DNA of 64,000 bases. Origin: Myxococcota bacterium (GTDB taxonomy: Bacteria > Myxococcota > XYA12-FULL-58-9 > JALHOP01). How positions within the stretch are numbered: position 1 is the stretch's first letter; the number at the start of each line of letters is the position of its first letter. A model generated the notes under the pieces. The model worked only from the letters and a program-made list of their open reading frames with translations, did not search any database and was not told the DNA's origin. The stretch spans positions 1 to 64,000 of the forward strand of contig JALHOP010000021.1 of assembly GCA_022842935.1 (NCBI GenBank), read 5' to 3'. Below, piece by piece: positions 18,560 through 29,205 of the stretch. Made by a program: the position numbers and the translations under genes.

Positions 18560-21163
18560 CTAGAAGAAGTTGCCGATGGTGAACTCGAAGATGAGGCTGC
18601 GGTCGGTTGGGCGAACCTTGGTAATCGGGATGCCCCACTCGAAGCGCAACGGGCCGATAGGCGACAGCCAGCGAAGACCGAAGCCGAACGAATAGTAGAG
18701 ACCCAACGGGGGCTTGATGGGGTCGGTGCTGCTGAAAAGGTAGGCGTTCGGCCGCAGGTCGCGCGGCGTGTTGAGGTAGAAGAAGCCCTCGTTGTCATCG
18801 TAGGCGTTGCCCGCGTCCGCAAACACGACGCCCTTGATACCGGCGGCGGTCAGGATGGGGAACTCGAGCTCGAGGTTGAAGACGACCTCCTTGTTGCCGC
18901 CGCGCACGAACTCAGTCGTCTCGCCCAGGGGCTCCCCCTTGAAGCCAACGTTGACGCGCGGGCCCAGAGAGCGCGGATTGAAACCGCGGACCGAGTAGAT
19001 GCCGCCAGGGAAGAAGCGCTCCGAGATCTGGACGCCCTGCTCGCCGTTGCCAACGATGTAACCAAACTGACCGCGGAACTTCAGGGTGAAGTTCAGCGGC
19101 AGCGGGACGTAGCGCTGAATGTTGAGCGTGTAGCGTTGGTACTCGAGGCCCGTGTTCGAGCCCCACGCCTTGTTGGAGACCTCGGTCGAGAGGATGTGAT
19201 AGTGCCCCGACCGCGGGAATAGACGGTTGTCGCGCGTGTCGTAGGCGATGCTGGCGTTGAACGCCGAGTTCATGCCGTCGTTGTTGAGATTTTCGAAGTC
19301 TATCTGGCGACCACCGCCGACCTCGTCGATGTTGATCCGCTCGAGCGTATAGCCGACGTTGACGCGCCAGTCCGGCGTGATGGGGTAGCCGAGCGTCGGG
19401 GAGAAGCCGGTCGCCGCTCGCGAGAAGTCTTGGAAAAAGCGCCGCGTCGTATAGGCCTTGAAGCCCAGCTGCCAGCGCGTGTCGAGGAAGTATGGTTCGA
19501 TGAAGTCGAAGGTCGCGAGCTGACGCGCAAAGACACCGAACGACAACTGCGCCGATAGCGACAGCAGGTTGCCGTTCCCCAGAAAGTTGTTCTGGGAGAT
19601 CTGCATCGTCGCGATGAACGACTCGACGCTCGAGAAGCCGGCGCCAATCTGGAAGGTACCGGTGGACTTCTCCTTGATCTCGACCTGGACATTCATGGTG
19701 TCCGGGCGCGAACCGCGGTTGGTCGTAATCTCGACGGTCTCGAAGTAGCCGAGCTGATAGATGCGCGCCTTCGAGCGTGCGATGCCCGTCGCGCTGTACT
19801 TTTCACCCTCGAACACGCGCATCTCACGGCGGAGCACTTTGTCGCGCGTCTTGGTGTTGCCAACGATGTCGATGCGCTCGAAGTAGACAAGGTCGCCGCG
19901 CTGGACCTGCAACTCGAGATCGACCGTCTTGGTCTTCGGGTCTGTCCGTGTTAGCGGATTGACATTGGTGTATGCGTATCCTTGGTCGCGATAGGCGTCA
20001 GTCACTGCCTGGAGGTCCGCGAAGAGCTTCGTGCGGTTGAAGAGCTCACCGCGTCCAATGGTCAGGCGCTGCCGCAGAGCCCCTTCGCTGACGACCGTGC
20101 TGCCGGTCTCATCCACGAGCTCGACGTCACCACTGAAGGTGATCTTGCCAATGTCGTATTGCTCGCCCTCGTCGATCGGGACGGAGAGATAGATGTAGCG
20201 CCGGTCCGGCGAGATGGTCGCCGAGGGCTCGCCGACCTTCACCGAAACGAAGCCGTTGTCGTAGTAGAGCGCCTGGATGCGGAACATGTCCGTTTCGAAG
20301 AACTCGCGCTTGTAGGTCCCTGACTGCGAGAGGAAGGAAAGCTCGTTGCCCTCGCGCGTCTGCAGCACACTCTTGATCTGGTCGTCGGGGATCTTCTGGT
20401 TGCCGACGAAGGCGATGTGCTTGACGATGACTTTGGCGTTTTCCTGAATTTCGAAGACGACGTTGACTTCGGCGTCGTCGCCGTCGATGGGCTCGATGCG
20501 ATAGCGGACCTGCGCGAGGAAGTAGCCCTTCTCTACATAGAGGTCTTTGATCTTCTCGACGTTGCGCTTGAGCTGGTCGGTGTTGAGAATGCTGTAGGGC
20601 TTCACATCGACGACCGGTTTCATGTCGTCTGCGCCGAGGTCGTCGAGGCCGACATACTTCACCTCTTGCACCGCGGGGCGTTCGACGACCACGAACACGA
20701 GGCGAACGCCGCCCGTGGCGGGCTCCGTCTCGGCGCGCACGTCGCGGAAGAAAGTCGTACCCCAGATGGCCCGCAGGTCGGTGGTGACCACCGTTGGGTC
20801 AAGGGCCGCGCCGGCGCGCGACTTCACGACCGCGAGCACGGCTTCCGGGTCGACCCGGCGAACGCCTTCCACGCTCACGTCGACGATGCGCAGATCGTCG
20901 CCATCGGTCTTCGGCGTCGGGGGGCGCTTGCCACGCGGCGGGGATGGAGCCGGTTGGGGCTGTGGATTGACTTCGGACGCCTCGCCCTTGTCGGCCGGCG
21001 GATCGTTCTTGATGGTAGCGCCGCGGTCCGTGGTGCTCGGCGGTGGCGGCGTGGCGGACGCGGGCGCCCGTGAGGTCGATGGGTCACGCGCGGGGGGCGT
21101 CGTCTCTTGCGCGGCCGCGGTGGTGGACCAGGCGACCGCTATCGCGGCAAGCAGCAACTTCAC
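18560..21163 (-). CDS. bamA: Outer-membrane barrel assembly protein BamA
   Basis: 867 residues. The signal peptide 1-18 ([18 protein letters not shown]) is followed by an unusual Pro/Thr-rich low-complexity stretch to about residue 88. Five POTRA domains (about 90-490) come next, each with the G.......L....G.....G pattern. The C-terminal Omp85 barrel carries V725-R-G-F728 in the L6 loop and ends in Phe (IGNFF), the barrel C-terminal signature. It inserts outer-membrane proteins. Its start overlaps lolD by 4 bp, so lysS, lolC/E, lolD and bamA form one coupled minus-strand operon. The proline-rich leader is longer than in E. coli BamA. Confidence 0.97.
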   Translation of the reverse strand: MKLLLAAIAVAWSTTAAAQETTPPARDPSTSRAPASATPPPPSTTDRGATIKNDPPADKGEASEVNPQPQPAPSPPRGKRPPTPKTDGDDLRIVDVSVEGVRRVDPEAVLAVVKSRAGAALDPTVVTTDLRAIWGTTFFRDVRAETEPATGGVRLVFVVVERPAVQEVKYVGLDDLGADDMKPVVDVKPYSILNTDQLKRNVEKIKDLYVEKGYFLAQVRYRIEPIDGDDAEVNVVFEIQENAKVIVKHIAFVGNQKIPDDQIKSVLQTREGNELSFLSQSGTYKREFFETDMFRIQALYYDNGFVSVKVGEPSATISPDRRYIYLSVPIDEGEQYDIGKITFSGDVELVDETGSTVVSEGALRQRLTIGRGELFNRTKLFADLQAVTDAYRDQGYAYTNVNPLTRTDPKTKTVDLELQVQRGDLVYFERIDIVGNTKTRDKVLRREMRVFEGEKYSATGIARSKARIYQLGYFETVEITTNRGSRPDTMNVQVEIKEKSTGTFQIGAGFSSVESFIATMQISQNNFLGNGNLLSLSAQLSFGVFARQLATFDFIEPYFLDTRWQLGFKAYTTRRFFQDFSRAATGFSPTLGYPITPDWRVNVGYTLERINIDEVGGGRQIDFENLNNDGMNSAFNASIAYDTRDNRLFPRSGHYHILSTEVSNKAWGSNTGLEYQRYTLNIQRYVPLPLNFTLKFRGQFGYIVGNGEQGVQISERFFPGGIYSVRGFNPRSLGPRVNVGFKGEPLGETTEFVRGGNKEVVFNLELEFPILTAAGIKGVVFADAGNAYDDNEGFFYLNTPRDLRPNAYLFSSTDPIKPPLGLYYSFGFGLRWLSPIGPLRFEWGIPITKVRPTDRSLIFEFTIGNFF

Positions 21164-21933
21164 GCCCGCTCCTCGATGAGGCCATTGTGCAACACGAGAC
21201 GCCGCGACATTCGATCCGCGAGGCTCCGGTTGTGAGTGACGACGATCAGCGTGATGCCACGGGTCGAATTCAGCCGGAACAGTAACTCGTGGATCTCCTC
21301 TCCGGTGCGCTCGTCGAGGTTGCCGGTAACCTCGTCGGCCAAGAGCAGCGGCGGGTCGAGGACCAGGGCGCGGGCCAACGCGACGCGCTGCTGCTCGCCC
21401 CCGGAGAGCTCACCAGGACGGTGCTCGATGCGGTGCGACAGGCCGACGTCGTTGAGCGCCCGTGTGGCTCGGTCGTGTGCATCCTGTCGCGGGAGCCGGC
21501 GGATCAGTGCCGGCATCATGACGTTTTCGAGAGCGCTGAACTCGGGCAGCAGATGGTGGAACTGGAATACGAAGCCCAGCTCGCGGTTGCGGAAGTCGGC
21601 GAGTTCGGAGGGCGACAAGCTGGTCAGCTCGCGACCGCCATAGTGGATGGTTCCAGAATCCGGAAGGTCGAGGGTACCGAGCGTGTGAAGCAACGTGCTC
21701 TTACCCGCCCCCGACGCGCCGATGATCGAGACGACTTCGCCTTTCTTGATGACGAGTGATGCCCCGCGCAACACGTCGATGACCGCGCCTCCCTTGCGGT
21801 AGCGCTTGTTCAACGAGCGCGCTTCCAGCAGTACGGAGGCGGCCGACGTAGCGCTGGCGCCGTGGCTGCTGTCGTGTGTGGCTTCGCCACTGGTGGGCCG
21901 CGCCAATGGTGGCACGAGGGGACTATCCGTCAC
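21160..21933 (-). CDS. lolD: Lipoprotein-releasing ABC transporter ATPase LolD
   Basis: 257 residues. This is the ATPase of LolCDE, which extracts lipoproteins from the inner membrane. Walker [10 protein letters not shown] is at 72-80, the Q-loop is in [12 protein letters not shown], the signature LSGGE at 176-180, Walker B LLLADE at 196-201, and the H-loop in VVTHN. The residue after the catalytic Glu is Val instead of the usual Pro (DEVTGNLD). The first about 35 residues are a low-complexity extension absent from E. coli LolD. The GTG at 21933 has GAGGG about 5 nt upstream. It overlaps the permease gene by 11 bp and bamA by 4 bp. Confidence 0.95.
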   Translation of the reverse strand: MTDSPLVPPLARPTSGEATHDSSHGASATSAASVLLEARSLNKRYRKGGAVIDVLRGASLVIKKGEVVSIIGASGAGKSTLLHTLGTLDLPDSGTIHYGGRELTSLSPSELADFRNRELGFVFQFHHLLPEFSALENVMMPALIRRLPRQDAHDRATRALNDVGLSHRIEHRPGELSGGEQQRVALARALVLDPPLLLADEVTGNLDERTGEEIHELLFRLNSTRGITLIVVTHNRSLADRMSRRLVLHNGLIEERA

Positions 21934-23674
21934 GCAAACCCTCGACCGGCGTCAGAGAGGAGCCGCGTAGCGCGGGAAAAACAGCAAAGTTCCAGACAAT
22001 GAGAAGAGCCGAAAGCGCCACGAGGACGACGTCGGAGACCTCCAAATGCACGGGGAGCGCATCGATATAGTAGACGTCGTTGGGAAGCCAGAGCTTGCGT
22101 AGGATGGCGACCAGGCCGAGCGCAAGGGCGACCCCGACAGCGATCCCGAAGCCACCTACGAGCAGCCCCTGTGTGATGAAGATCTTCATGATGCCCGCGT
22201 CGTGGGCACCCATCGTCTTCAGGATAGCGATTTCCTTCTTCTTCTCGATGACGCTCATGGTGAGCGTGTTCACGATCGAGAAGCTAGCGACCAAGATGAT
22301 GAACACGAGCACGATGAAGGCCACGACCCGTTCGAGCTTGAGGGCGGCGAACAGAGTCTGGTTGCGGACCTTCCAGTCCACCAAGGTGAGCGGTGCCAAA
22401 GCACTCTTGGCATTTTCGAGGGCGGCGTTGCCGTAGATGTCGCTCTTCTCGGGGTCGGCGGTCAGGATCTGGATGCCTGTCGCCTCGTTGGCGCCGAGCT
22501 CGTAGAAGCGCCGCGCCTCGTCGATAGCGACGAACGTGAGGTGCGCGTCGTATTCGTACATCTTGCTCGAGAATACGCCGACGACCTGAAGGCTTACCGA
22601 TTTGGGGGCGACGCCAATGGGCGTCAGGACCTCGAGAAGTGGCGAGAGGACGCGCAGCTTGTCGCCGACCTTGACCTGCAAGCTGTTGGCCATCTCGACG
22701 CCAATCACGATTCCGGGGACCTTCGCCGGCGGCGCGAACTCGCCGTCGTCGTCCTGCGGTTTGCCCGCGTCGAGGGGCGCCTTGAGACCGTCGAGGCTCC
22801 CGCGCGTGACTTGGCCAAGGACGGTGAGCACCGATGGCGCTCGGAATGGGTCGATGCCGACCATGAGAGCGGTACCCGTGTAGTTGGCGCCGGGGTTTGC
22901 CACCGCGACTTCCCCTTGGACGTAAGGGGACGCCGCGACCACACCGGAAGTTGAAGCGATTTCGTCGACGAGGGTCGGTGTCAGCTGCAGCGGACGCCCG
23001 TCAGCTGCCTCGATGCTCGCGTGGGCATTCGCGCCGATGATCTTGGTACGCAGGTCGCCTTCGAAGCCCGACAGCACCGCGAGCGCGCCGATGACCGCCA
23101 TCACCCCAACAGCGACGCCGATGATCGAAATGGCCGTGACGATCGAGACCGCCTGGGAGCTCTTCGACAAGAGAAAGCGGCGACCGATCATCGCCTCGTA
23201 GCCAAGCCGCATGCTCGACGGGCCGCTCGCCAGGAAGAGAAAGCCAACCGAGGCGCCGAAATACGTGCACGCCGCGAGGGCCGCGGGCGCGATGAGCAAG
23301 GCCCGCAACGGCGCAGAGGTGAGACCATGGTCCCCGGGGCCAACCACTGCCATCACCGCGGCGACGTCGAGCACCAGGAGACAACCGACGAAAAGCTCCC
23401 AGGTGGGCATGCGCTTCTGAAGCGCGGCTGCCCCGCCGCCCAGCAGAATGGAGGTTGCGCAGACCCAGATCCAAAGCAGGGTCGGCTCGCGCTCGAGTGT
23501 CATGGACGACCGCGCGTAAACAGCCCAGAGGCCAGTCCCCGAGACCAGTAACGCGGCCGTGATGCCCGCGACCGCGCGCAGAGAAAAACGACGAGATGCC
23601 AGACGTCGTCGCGCCAACCCCGTGAGTGCGAGCTGCACCAGCAGGAGAATGGCGATGACGACGAGGCCGCTCAC
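21923..23674 (-). CDS. LolC/LolE permease with five extra N-terminal membrane helices
   Basis: 583 residues against about 400 for LolC or LolE. The canonical part starts near residue 154 ([15 protein letters not shown], then TM helix [18 protein letters not shown]). It includes the periplasmic MacB-like domain (about 205-430) and three C-terminal helices ([40 protein letters not shown], and a final one). It ends with the family motif [14 protein letters not shown]. Before it lie about five hydrophobic helices (roughly 3-20, 34-53, 66-84, 91-111, 125-150) in the same frame. The start overlaps the lysS stop by 4 bp, which supports the long form. LolC and LolE cannot be told apart; one permease may form a homodimer here. 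Confidence 0.9.
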   Translation of the reverse strand: MSGLVVIAILLLVQLALTGLARRRLASRRFSLRAVAGITAALLVSGTGLWAVYARSSMTLEREPTLLWIWVCATSILLGGGAAALQKRMPTWELFVGCLLVLDVAAVMAVVGPGDHGLTSAPLRALLIAPAALAACTYFGASVGFLFLASGPSSMRLGYEAMIGRRFLLSKSSQAVSIVTAISIIGVAVGVMAVIGALAVLSGFEGDLRTKIIGANAHASIEAADGRPLQLTPTLVDEIASTSGVVAASPYVQGEVAVANPGANYTGTALMVGIDPFRAPSVLTVLGQVTRGSLDGLKAPLDAGKPQDDDGEFAPPAKVPGIVIGVEMANSLQVKVGDKLRVLSPLLEVLTPIGVAPKSVSLQVVGVFSSKMYEYDAHLTFVAIDEARRFYELGANEATGIQILTADPEKSDIYGNAALENAKSALAPLTLVDWKVRNQTLFAALKLERVVAFIVLVFIILVASFSIVNTLTMSVIEKKKEIAILKTMGAHDAGIMKIFITQGLLVGGFGIAVGVALALGLVAILRKLWLPNDVYYIDALPVHLEVSDVVLVALSALLIVWNFAVFPALRGSSLTPVEGLRDG

Positions 23675-25185
23675 GTCGTTCGACGTAGCTGCGGGAAGAG
23701 GATCACCTCACGAATCGACAGGGCGTTGGTGAAGAGCATCACCAAGCGGTCGATGCCGAGCCCGAAGCCACCAGTCGGCGGCATGCCGTGCTCGAGAGCG
23801 CGTACGTAGTCCTCGTCCATCTGATGCGCTTCTTGGTCGCCAGCCTCGCGCTGCGCGAGCTGACCCTCGAAGCGCGCCTTCTGATCGAGCGGGTCGTTGA
23901 GCTCCGAGAAGCCGTTGGCAAACTCCCGCCCGGCAACAAAGAGCTCGAAGCGGTCGACGAACCACGGGTTCGAAGGCTTCTTACGGGCTAGCGGCGAGAC
24001 ATCGAGGGGGAAGTCGTAGACGAAGGTCGGTTGAATGAGCTTCGGCTCGGCGAAGTGCTCGAACAACGCGACGACACGCGCGCCGCCCGTCATGCCCTTC
24101 TGCCAAAGCCCGAGCTTCTTCAAGATCGCCGTCGACTTGTCTTCGTCGCGCGAATCCTCGGGCGAGGGGCCGCCATGCTTATGGATTGCTTCGAGCATCG
24201 ACAAACGCTCGAATGGGGCAGCCATCGAGATTTCGTGCTCGCCAAAGCGGATGTTCGTGGTGCCAAGCACGGCCTGGGCCGCACCCGACAGCAACTCCTC
24301 GATGAAGCGCATCAGCTTCTGGTAGTCGCTGTACGCCTCGTACGACTCCAGCATGGTGAACTCAGGGTTGTGGAATGTGCTGATGCCCTCGTTGCGGAAG
24401 TTGCGGTTGATCTCGAAGACCCGCTCGAGGCCGCCGACCACGAGGCGCTTCAGATAGAGCTCCGGGGCGATTCGCAGGTAGAGGTCGACGTCGAGCGTGT
24501 TGTGGTGCGTCTTGAAGGGACGCGCTGCGGCGCCGCCGGCGATGGGATGCATCATCGGCGTCTCGACCTCGAGGAAGTCGTTCTTCACGAAGTAGTCGCG
24601 GATCCAATGCACGAGTCGCGAGCGCGTACGAAAAATGCGACGTGTCTCGGCGTTCGATACGAGGTCGAGATAACGCTGGCGGTAGCGGATCTCGGTGTCG
24701 GTGACGCCATGCCATTTCTCGGGCAGCGGTCGGAGCGTCTTGGTCAGGATCCGAAACTGATCCGCCGCAATGGACAGCTCCCCTGTTTTGGTTCGCATCG
24801 GGGCACCCACGACACCGATGAAGTCACCGATGTCCATGTGCTTCAAAAGCTCGAACGCTTTCTCTCCAACGCGATCTTTCTTGAGATAGATCTGAAGTTT
24901 GCCGACGGGCTCGTTGTTTGGCCCGAGGTCGTCGGTGGTGCCGTCCTGGATGCGCAGGAATGCGGCCTTGCCCATGAGATTGACGGCCACGACCCGGCCT
25001 GCCACCGCGTGCTTTTCGGTGACCGCGTCGAGGGCGGCTGCCGATTGTTCGCTGCCGTAGCGCTTCACGAACGCGGCAACGGTGGTATCGACCGCGAAGT
25101 CGTTTGCGTAAGGGTCGATGCCAAGCTCGCGCAATTCGTTGGTCTTGCGCAGGCGCTGCTCATACTGCTCGTCGCGTTCAGTCAT
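23671..25185 (-). CDS. lysS: Lysyl-tRNA synthetase (class II)
   Basis: 504 residues, standard for LysS. It charges tRNA-Lys in the cytosol. The N-terminal OB-fold anticodon domain (about 55-160) includes the VAGRVVAVNLMGKAAFLRIQDGT segment. The class II core has motif 2 (FRNEGISTFHNPEFTMLE) and motif 3 (GFGLGIDRLVMLFT). The frame is open for 56 more codons upstream, but the family start MTERDEQYEQRLRKTNELRELGIDPY fixes the ATG at 25185. It is the first gene of the lysS-lolC/E-lolD-bamA operon and is divergent from the PEGA gene with 109 bp between them. Confidence 0.97.
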   Translation of the reverse strand: MTERDEQYEQRLRKTNELRELGIDPYANDFAVDTTVAAFVKRYGSEQSAAALDAVTEKHAVAGRVVAVNLMGKAAFLRIQDGTTDDLGPNNEPVGKLQIYLKKDRVGEKAFELLKHMDIGDFIGVVGAPMRTKTGELSIAADQFRILTKTLRPLPEKWHGVTDTEIRYRQRYLDLVSNAETRRIFRTRSRLVHWIRDYFVKNDFLEVETPMMHPIAGGAAARPFKTHHNTLDVDLYLRIAPELYLKRLVVGGLERVFEINRNFRNEGISTFHNPEFTMLESYEAYSDYQKLMRFIEELLSGAAQAVLGTTNIRFGEHEISMAAPFERLSMLEAIHKHGGPSPEDSRDEDKSTAILKKLGLWQKGMTGGARVVALFEHFAEPKLIQPTFVYDFPLDVSPLARKKPSNPWFVDRFELFVAGREFANGFSELNDPLDQKARFEGQLAQREAGDQEAHQMDEDYVRALEHGMPPTGGFGLGIDRLVMLFTNALSIREVILFPQLRRTT

Positions 25186-25294
25186 GGGGTCGCGCGCGGC
25201 ATAGCGTGCTGAACTCGAGGGGTCAAGCGACGGTTTCGTGAGTCGAAACGCCATCGTAGAGGCCTGTCGGGGGATGTGGTAAACCCTCGAAACG

Positions 25295-26932
25295 ATGTGC
25301 TCGCGCACCGTGGCTCTGGCCACGACCATGGTTTTCCTCGCGCTCGGCGACATTGGTCACGCTGGAGCGGCGCCCGAGCGTGTCGCCGCTGCGGGGCGAC
25401 GAGCAACCGCCAAGAAGCCCAAGCCGCAAACCAAGCGCGTGGTCGAGCCCGAGCTCGAAGCCCCACCGCTCGAGGAGCCACCGAAGCCAGCCGAAGCCTC
25501 CGGGGTGCCGGGTCCACCAGCTCTGTCCAACAAGTACCGCGCGGTCGCCATCTTACCCTTCGAAGCGTCGGACGTCGGCGAATCGCTGATTCGTTCCATC
25601 GAGCAGGCATTGACGAGCGAAATCGAAGACAAGGGTGGCTTTCGTGCGGTCTCACCGCGAGACGTCGTCAGCGAGGCGTCCTCCTACAACCTCGACCCCA
25701 GCAAGTGCCCGAGCGAAGACGTCGGTTGCTGGGCACAGGTCGCGCGCCACGCACGCGCTCACCTCGCCATCGTCACCCGCGTCGCCGCGCTTGGCGGAGT
25801 GCTCAACCTATCGTTACGCTTGTTGGACGCTCAGACTGGTAGCGAAGTTGGCCGCGTAGCCGAGGCATTGTCCGACAAAGTGGACGAGCGTGCGGCGCAG
25901 ATCCACCGCATGGCGGTGCAGTTGTTTGCTCCTGCGGACTACGTCGGCACTCTCATCGTGAAGAGCGACGAGGCTGGCGCCGACATCTACCTAAACGACA
26001 AGCTGGTCGGCACGACACCCCTGAAGACGCCGCTCAAGAACCTGCCGGCGGGGCCTTATATTTTGCACGTGGCCAAAGAAGGCTTTGCCGACGTCTACCA
26101 GTTCGTCGATGTCGCCTATAACCGCGTCTCCACCATCACGGTGAGCCTCGCGACCAACACCATCTCGGGGGCAATCGCTTTCGGATCCGATACGGGCTTC
26201 GGCAGCTTGTACGTCATTTCGGATTTACCTGAAGTCGAGGTGCGCATTGACGGCGAACCCAAGGGCATGACGCCCCTCGAGGGTGCCATCGCCCAAGTCC
26301 CCGCAGGAAGTCGCCGCCTATCGCTGCGTCGCGGCAACGCCGCCCCGCTGGTGCGCGAGCTCGTCATCGAGAAAGGCAAACGCACGGACGTTGGCGTCAG
26401 CGTCGCCCCCGACGGTACCCTCACCGCGATCGTCATCGTGAGCGCCATCGACAGTCCGTTACCCGTCGACCCAGGCTTGTCGACGCCAGTGGCGAGCGTC
26501 AACGCGACGGCTGCGCCGGCGCAGCGCAGCCACCCCGTATTCACCAGTGGCCTCGTCGTCGCCGGTCTCGGGGTCGTTGGTCTCGGCGTCGGAGGTTTTT
26601 TTGCGAGCCAAGTGCGTGCGGCCACCAACGATGCCACGCGGTACGAGCGCATCATTCGTACGAGTGACGACCCGGTCGAACGCAGCGATGCCAGGGAGAG
26701 GCTCGCCGAGCTCAACGCCAGCGGTCCGAACAAGGAACGCAACCAATGGGTTGCGCTCGGGGTCGGTGGTGGCCTTCTGCTCACCGGTGGACTCCTGATG
26801 GCTGCGGACCACTGGCACTGGTTCGGAATCGGAACCGCGAGCGCCGCTCGCGCTCCGGACGATGACTTCCGGGTAGGCGTCTTTCTGGGGCCTGGTGGCG
26901 GCGGCATGTTGAGTGTCGCGGCTCCGTGGTAG
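25295..26932 (+). CDS. PEGA-domain exported protein
   Basis: 545 residues. A signal peptide (about 1-26) precedes a Lys/Pro/Glu-rich linker (27-75). Next comes a domain of the FlgO/TolB-N-like type (RAVAILPFEASDVGESLIRSIEQALTSEIE..., about 80-215), with a CPSEDVGCWAQVARHARAHLAIVTRV segment. Two PEGA-like carbohydrate-binding repeats follow (about 220-285 with LIVKSDEAGADIYLNDKLVGTTPLK, and about 305-375 with VEVRIDGEPKGMTPLEG). Two hydrophobic segments lie near 410-435 and 480-500. It is probably periplasmic and inner-membrane anchored. It is translationally coupled to the next lipoprotein gene (GTG start overlapping its TAG). Confidence 0.85.
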   Translation: MCSRTVALATTMVFLALGDIGHAGAAPERVAAAGRRATAKKPKPQTKRVVEPELEAPPLEEPPKPAEASGVPGPPALSNKYRAVAILPFEASDVGESLIRSIEQALTSEIEDKGGFRAVSPRDVVSEASSYNLDPSKCPSEDVGCWAQVARHARAHLAIVTRVAALGGVLNLSLRLLDAQTGSEVGRVAEALSDKVDERAAQIHRMAVQLFAPADYVGTLIVKSDEAGADIYLNDKLVGTTPLKTPLKNLPAGPYILHVAKEGFADVYQFVDVAYNRVSTITVSLATNTISGAIAFGSDTGFGSLYVISDLPEVEVRIDGEPKGMTPLEGAIAQVPAGSRRLSLRRGNAAPLVRELVIEKGKRTDVGVSVAPDGTLTAIVIVSAIDSPLPVDPGLSTPVASVNATAAPAQRSHPVFTSGLVVAGLGVVGLGVGGFFASQVRAATNDATRYERIIRTSDDPVERSDARERLAELNASGPNKERNQWVALGVGGGLLLTGGLLMAADHWHWFGIGTASAARAPDDDFRVGVFLGPGGGGMLSVAAPW

Positions 26933-29205
26933 GCGCGCTGCGCGCAAGCGCTTGCTTGCTCGCCGCCTCCATCGCCTGCGGCGTCGACATCGAAACGCCC
27001 GCCGACTTGCGGATCCGCTGTGTCGACGGCGACGATTGCCCAACCGGGCGCTGCAGCGTCACTGTCGATGTCTGCATCGCCGCAGACGACGATGACTCAC
27101 CTTTACGTGTCATCAGCGTCGAAGCGCTCGACTCGCGCCGAATCGTTGTGCTGTTCAATCGCGTCGTCGATCCGGTCTCGGCTGCGGACTACACGGTCTA
27201 CGCCTTGAGCCCTGCCCTCTCGCCCGAGTCCGCCGTGGTCGCGGACGACCGGCTCAGCGTCACGGTGCAGACAACCCAGCAGAAGTTGCGCACCTACCTG
27301 CTCGACGTCGTCGATGTGTTCGACCCCATCGGCCGTCCGCTTGAGCGCACACAGCGGGAGTTCACAGGCATCGGCGAGCAGGTCAGCGGCCAGGCGCCAA
27401 CCCCCCTGTCACCGCCCGACCGGACCCTCTTTGCGGAGCCGAGCGTGACGTTAACGTGGAGCGCACTCGAGGAGGCGGTGAACTACGCAGTCGAGGTCGT
27501 TCGTGAAACGCCCTCGGGCGACGTCCCGATCGAAGGGTCGCCGTTCATCCTACGTGGCACGGAGCTCACGCTGTCGGTCGCAGCAGACGCCACGTACTCT
27601 TGGCGGGTTACGGCGGACATCAGCCGCGAGCCTCCGGTGACCTCGTCTTTCGCGGTCTTCGGCGAGGCTGTGCACGTTTACTGTGCGGCCTCGGCTGACT
27701 GCGCGTCGCCGGAGAGCTGGGACGCGGGGACGAGCGCAAAACCAATGCGTCGGATCGGGCGGGCTCTCGCTCTCGGGGCCTTTCTCTCGCGCCCGGAGCT
27801 TCGTATCGCCGGTCGGGGCGGCGGCGCCGTCTACGAGGAGGCTCTCATCCTGGGCGCATCGCTTGCGCGTGTAAGCGGGGGCTATGACCCGACGTTTACG
27901 GTCGTCGACCCGGTTGCGACACCCACCGTCATCCGCGGTGACCCCGCGGCCGTGCGGGTCGTGACCAATGCTCGGCTCGAGATGGTGGACCTCGAGCTGC
28001 ACGCGGGTGGTGGAGCCGCGCTGGTACTGACGGGAATCGACGATTTCACAGCGACGCGCCTTACGCTGCGCTCCACCAACGGCGCTCGGCCGCTCGACGC
28101 CCGGCGATGCACCCCTGGGCGAGTCGCTTCGTTCTTCGACCTGCGCGCGGGTGTGTTGTTGGGTTCGGGGGCTCCCGCCGCAGCGCGGGTGGCAGGCGCC
28201 TGCGAGGCTCTCTTCGACCACGCTGCGCTCGAGGGCGCCGGCATCGAGGTGACGCGTGCAAGCGCGACCTTCCTCGATTCGTCAATCGTCGCGACCGACG
28301 GACGCCCCTCGGAAAGCCAGGGATATTCGGGTATCGACATCACAGCAGTGAGGGCCGACGGTGGTGCAGTGATCATGGAGCGCAGCGTCGTCCGGGCTGG
28401 CGTGGACGACGATGCCTCGAACCGCGTCGCCTTGCTCGTCCGGGATGGGGGTAACGTTCGGGTCAACGCGAGCAATCTGGTCGCTGCCCGTGTCGGCAGC
28501 AGCGACTGTTTTCCGCAGAATTGCCAAGGCGGCGCGAGCGCACTCATCGTCAACCCGACTGGTGACCTCTTTGAAGAGCTGGCCACCGTCGAGGTCATCG
28601 TAACCAACACGGTCCTCGTCTCCAGCGCGCAGCCCAGCACACCCGACCTTACCGCGTCGACCGTGCAGGTCGGCGCCAACTCGAAAGTCTCGCTCATTCA
28701 CGACATCATCTACGTACGGGATGGAACCGGTATCGTCGCCGCAGCCCAAGCTCCGAGCGGCGACTTACAACTGCTCAACAGCGCGGTGGTGTGTGAAGGG
28801 AGCAGCACGGGCGCCGACAACCTTTCCAGCGTGCCTCCGCGCTTGCTGCGTGCGAGTGCTTTCGTGGGCTGTGCGACGCCCTACCGTCGCCAAGGGGTGA
28901 GCTACACCACGGCGACCGCCATCGAGACCATCAGCGATCCCGCGCCGCACACTTTCACCGGCCTGCATGTCTTCGGCGCCCCCGTCGTCGCGACGTTTCC
29001 GTTCTATAGCGGCGCGGACGGCACGGCTGGAACCGCGGACGATGATTGGTCGTGCAGTGCCGCGTGCTCTGAGCTTGGGGAACCGAGCCAAGCCGACATT
29101 TGTGGCGCGAGCGGCGCGGGCCCGTGCGCCGCGCAGGTGACGCAGGACAGTGTCGGCGCGATGCGCACCCTGCCCGTCAGTCTCGGGCCCCGCGAGGTCG
29201 ACTGA
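26926..29205 (+). CDS. Large Cys-containing lipoprotein, paralogue 1 (beta-helix-like)
   Basis: 759 residues. The lipoprotein signal MVGALRASACLLAASIAC is followed by a Cys cluster RCVDGDDCPTGRCSVTVDVC. A bacterial Ig-like domain (about 60-150) and a fibronectin-III-like domain (about 160-245, ATYSWRVTADI) follow. A long region of short beta-strand repeats (about 260-640) resembles a right-handed parallel beta-helix (DUF1565/pectate-lyase-like, with PMRRIGRALALGAFLSRPELRIAGRGGGAVYEEAL). The tail is Cys-rich. The GTG start overlaps the PEGA gene stop, and the stop overlaps the start of its paralogue (TGATG). It is likely an outer-membrane or surface lipoprotein; function unknown. Confidence 0.85.
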   Translation: MVGALRASACLLAASIACGVDIETPADLRIRCVDGDDCPTGRCSVTVDVCIAADDDDSPLRVISVEALDSRRIVVLFNRVVDPVSAADYTVYALSPALSPESAVVADDRLSVTVQTTQQKLRTYLLDVVDVFDPIGRPLERTQREFTGIGEQVSGQAPTPLSPPDRTLFAEPSVTLTWSALEEAVNYAVEVVRETPSGDVPIEGSPFILRGTELTLSVAADATYSWRVTADISREPPVTSSFAVFGEAVHVYCAASADCASPESWDAGTSAKPMRRIGRALALGAFLSRPELRIAGRGGGAVYEEALILGASLARVSGGYDPTFTVVDPVATPTVIRGDPAAVRVVTNARLEMVDLELHAGGGAALVLTGIDDFTATRLTLRSTNGARPLDARRCTPGRVASFFDLRAGVLLGSGAPAAARVAGACEALFDHAALEGAGIEVTRASATFLDSSIVATDGRPSESQGYSGIDITAVRADGGAVIMERSVVRAGVDDDASNRVALLVRDGGNVRVNASNLVAARVGSSDCFPQNCQGGASALIVNPTGDLFEELATVEVIVTNTVLVSSAQPSTPDLTASTVQVGANSKVSLIHDIIYVRDGTGIVAAAQAPSGDLQLLNSAVVCEGSSTGADNLSSVPPRLLRASAFVGCATPYRRQGVSYTTATAIETISDPAPHTFTGLHVFGAPVVATFPFYSGADGTAGTADDDWSCSAACSELGEPSQADICGASGAGPCAAQVTQDSVGAMRTLPVSLGPREVD

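Noticed and set aside
24031-25212. 393-codon plus-strand frame over lysS
   Set aside because: Antisense shadow of lysS, which has all class II synthetase motifs.
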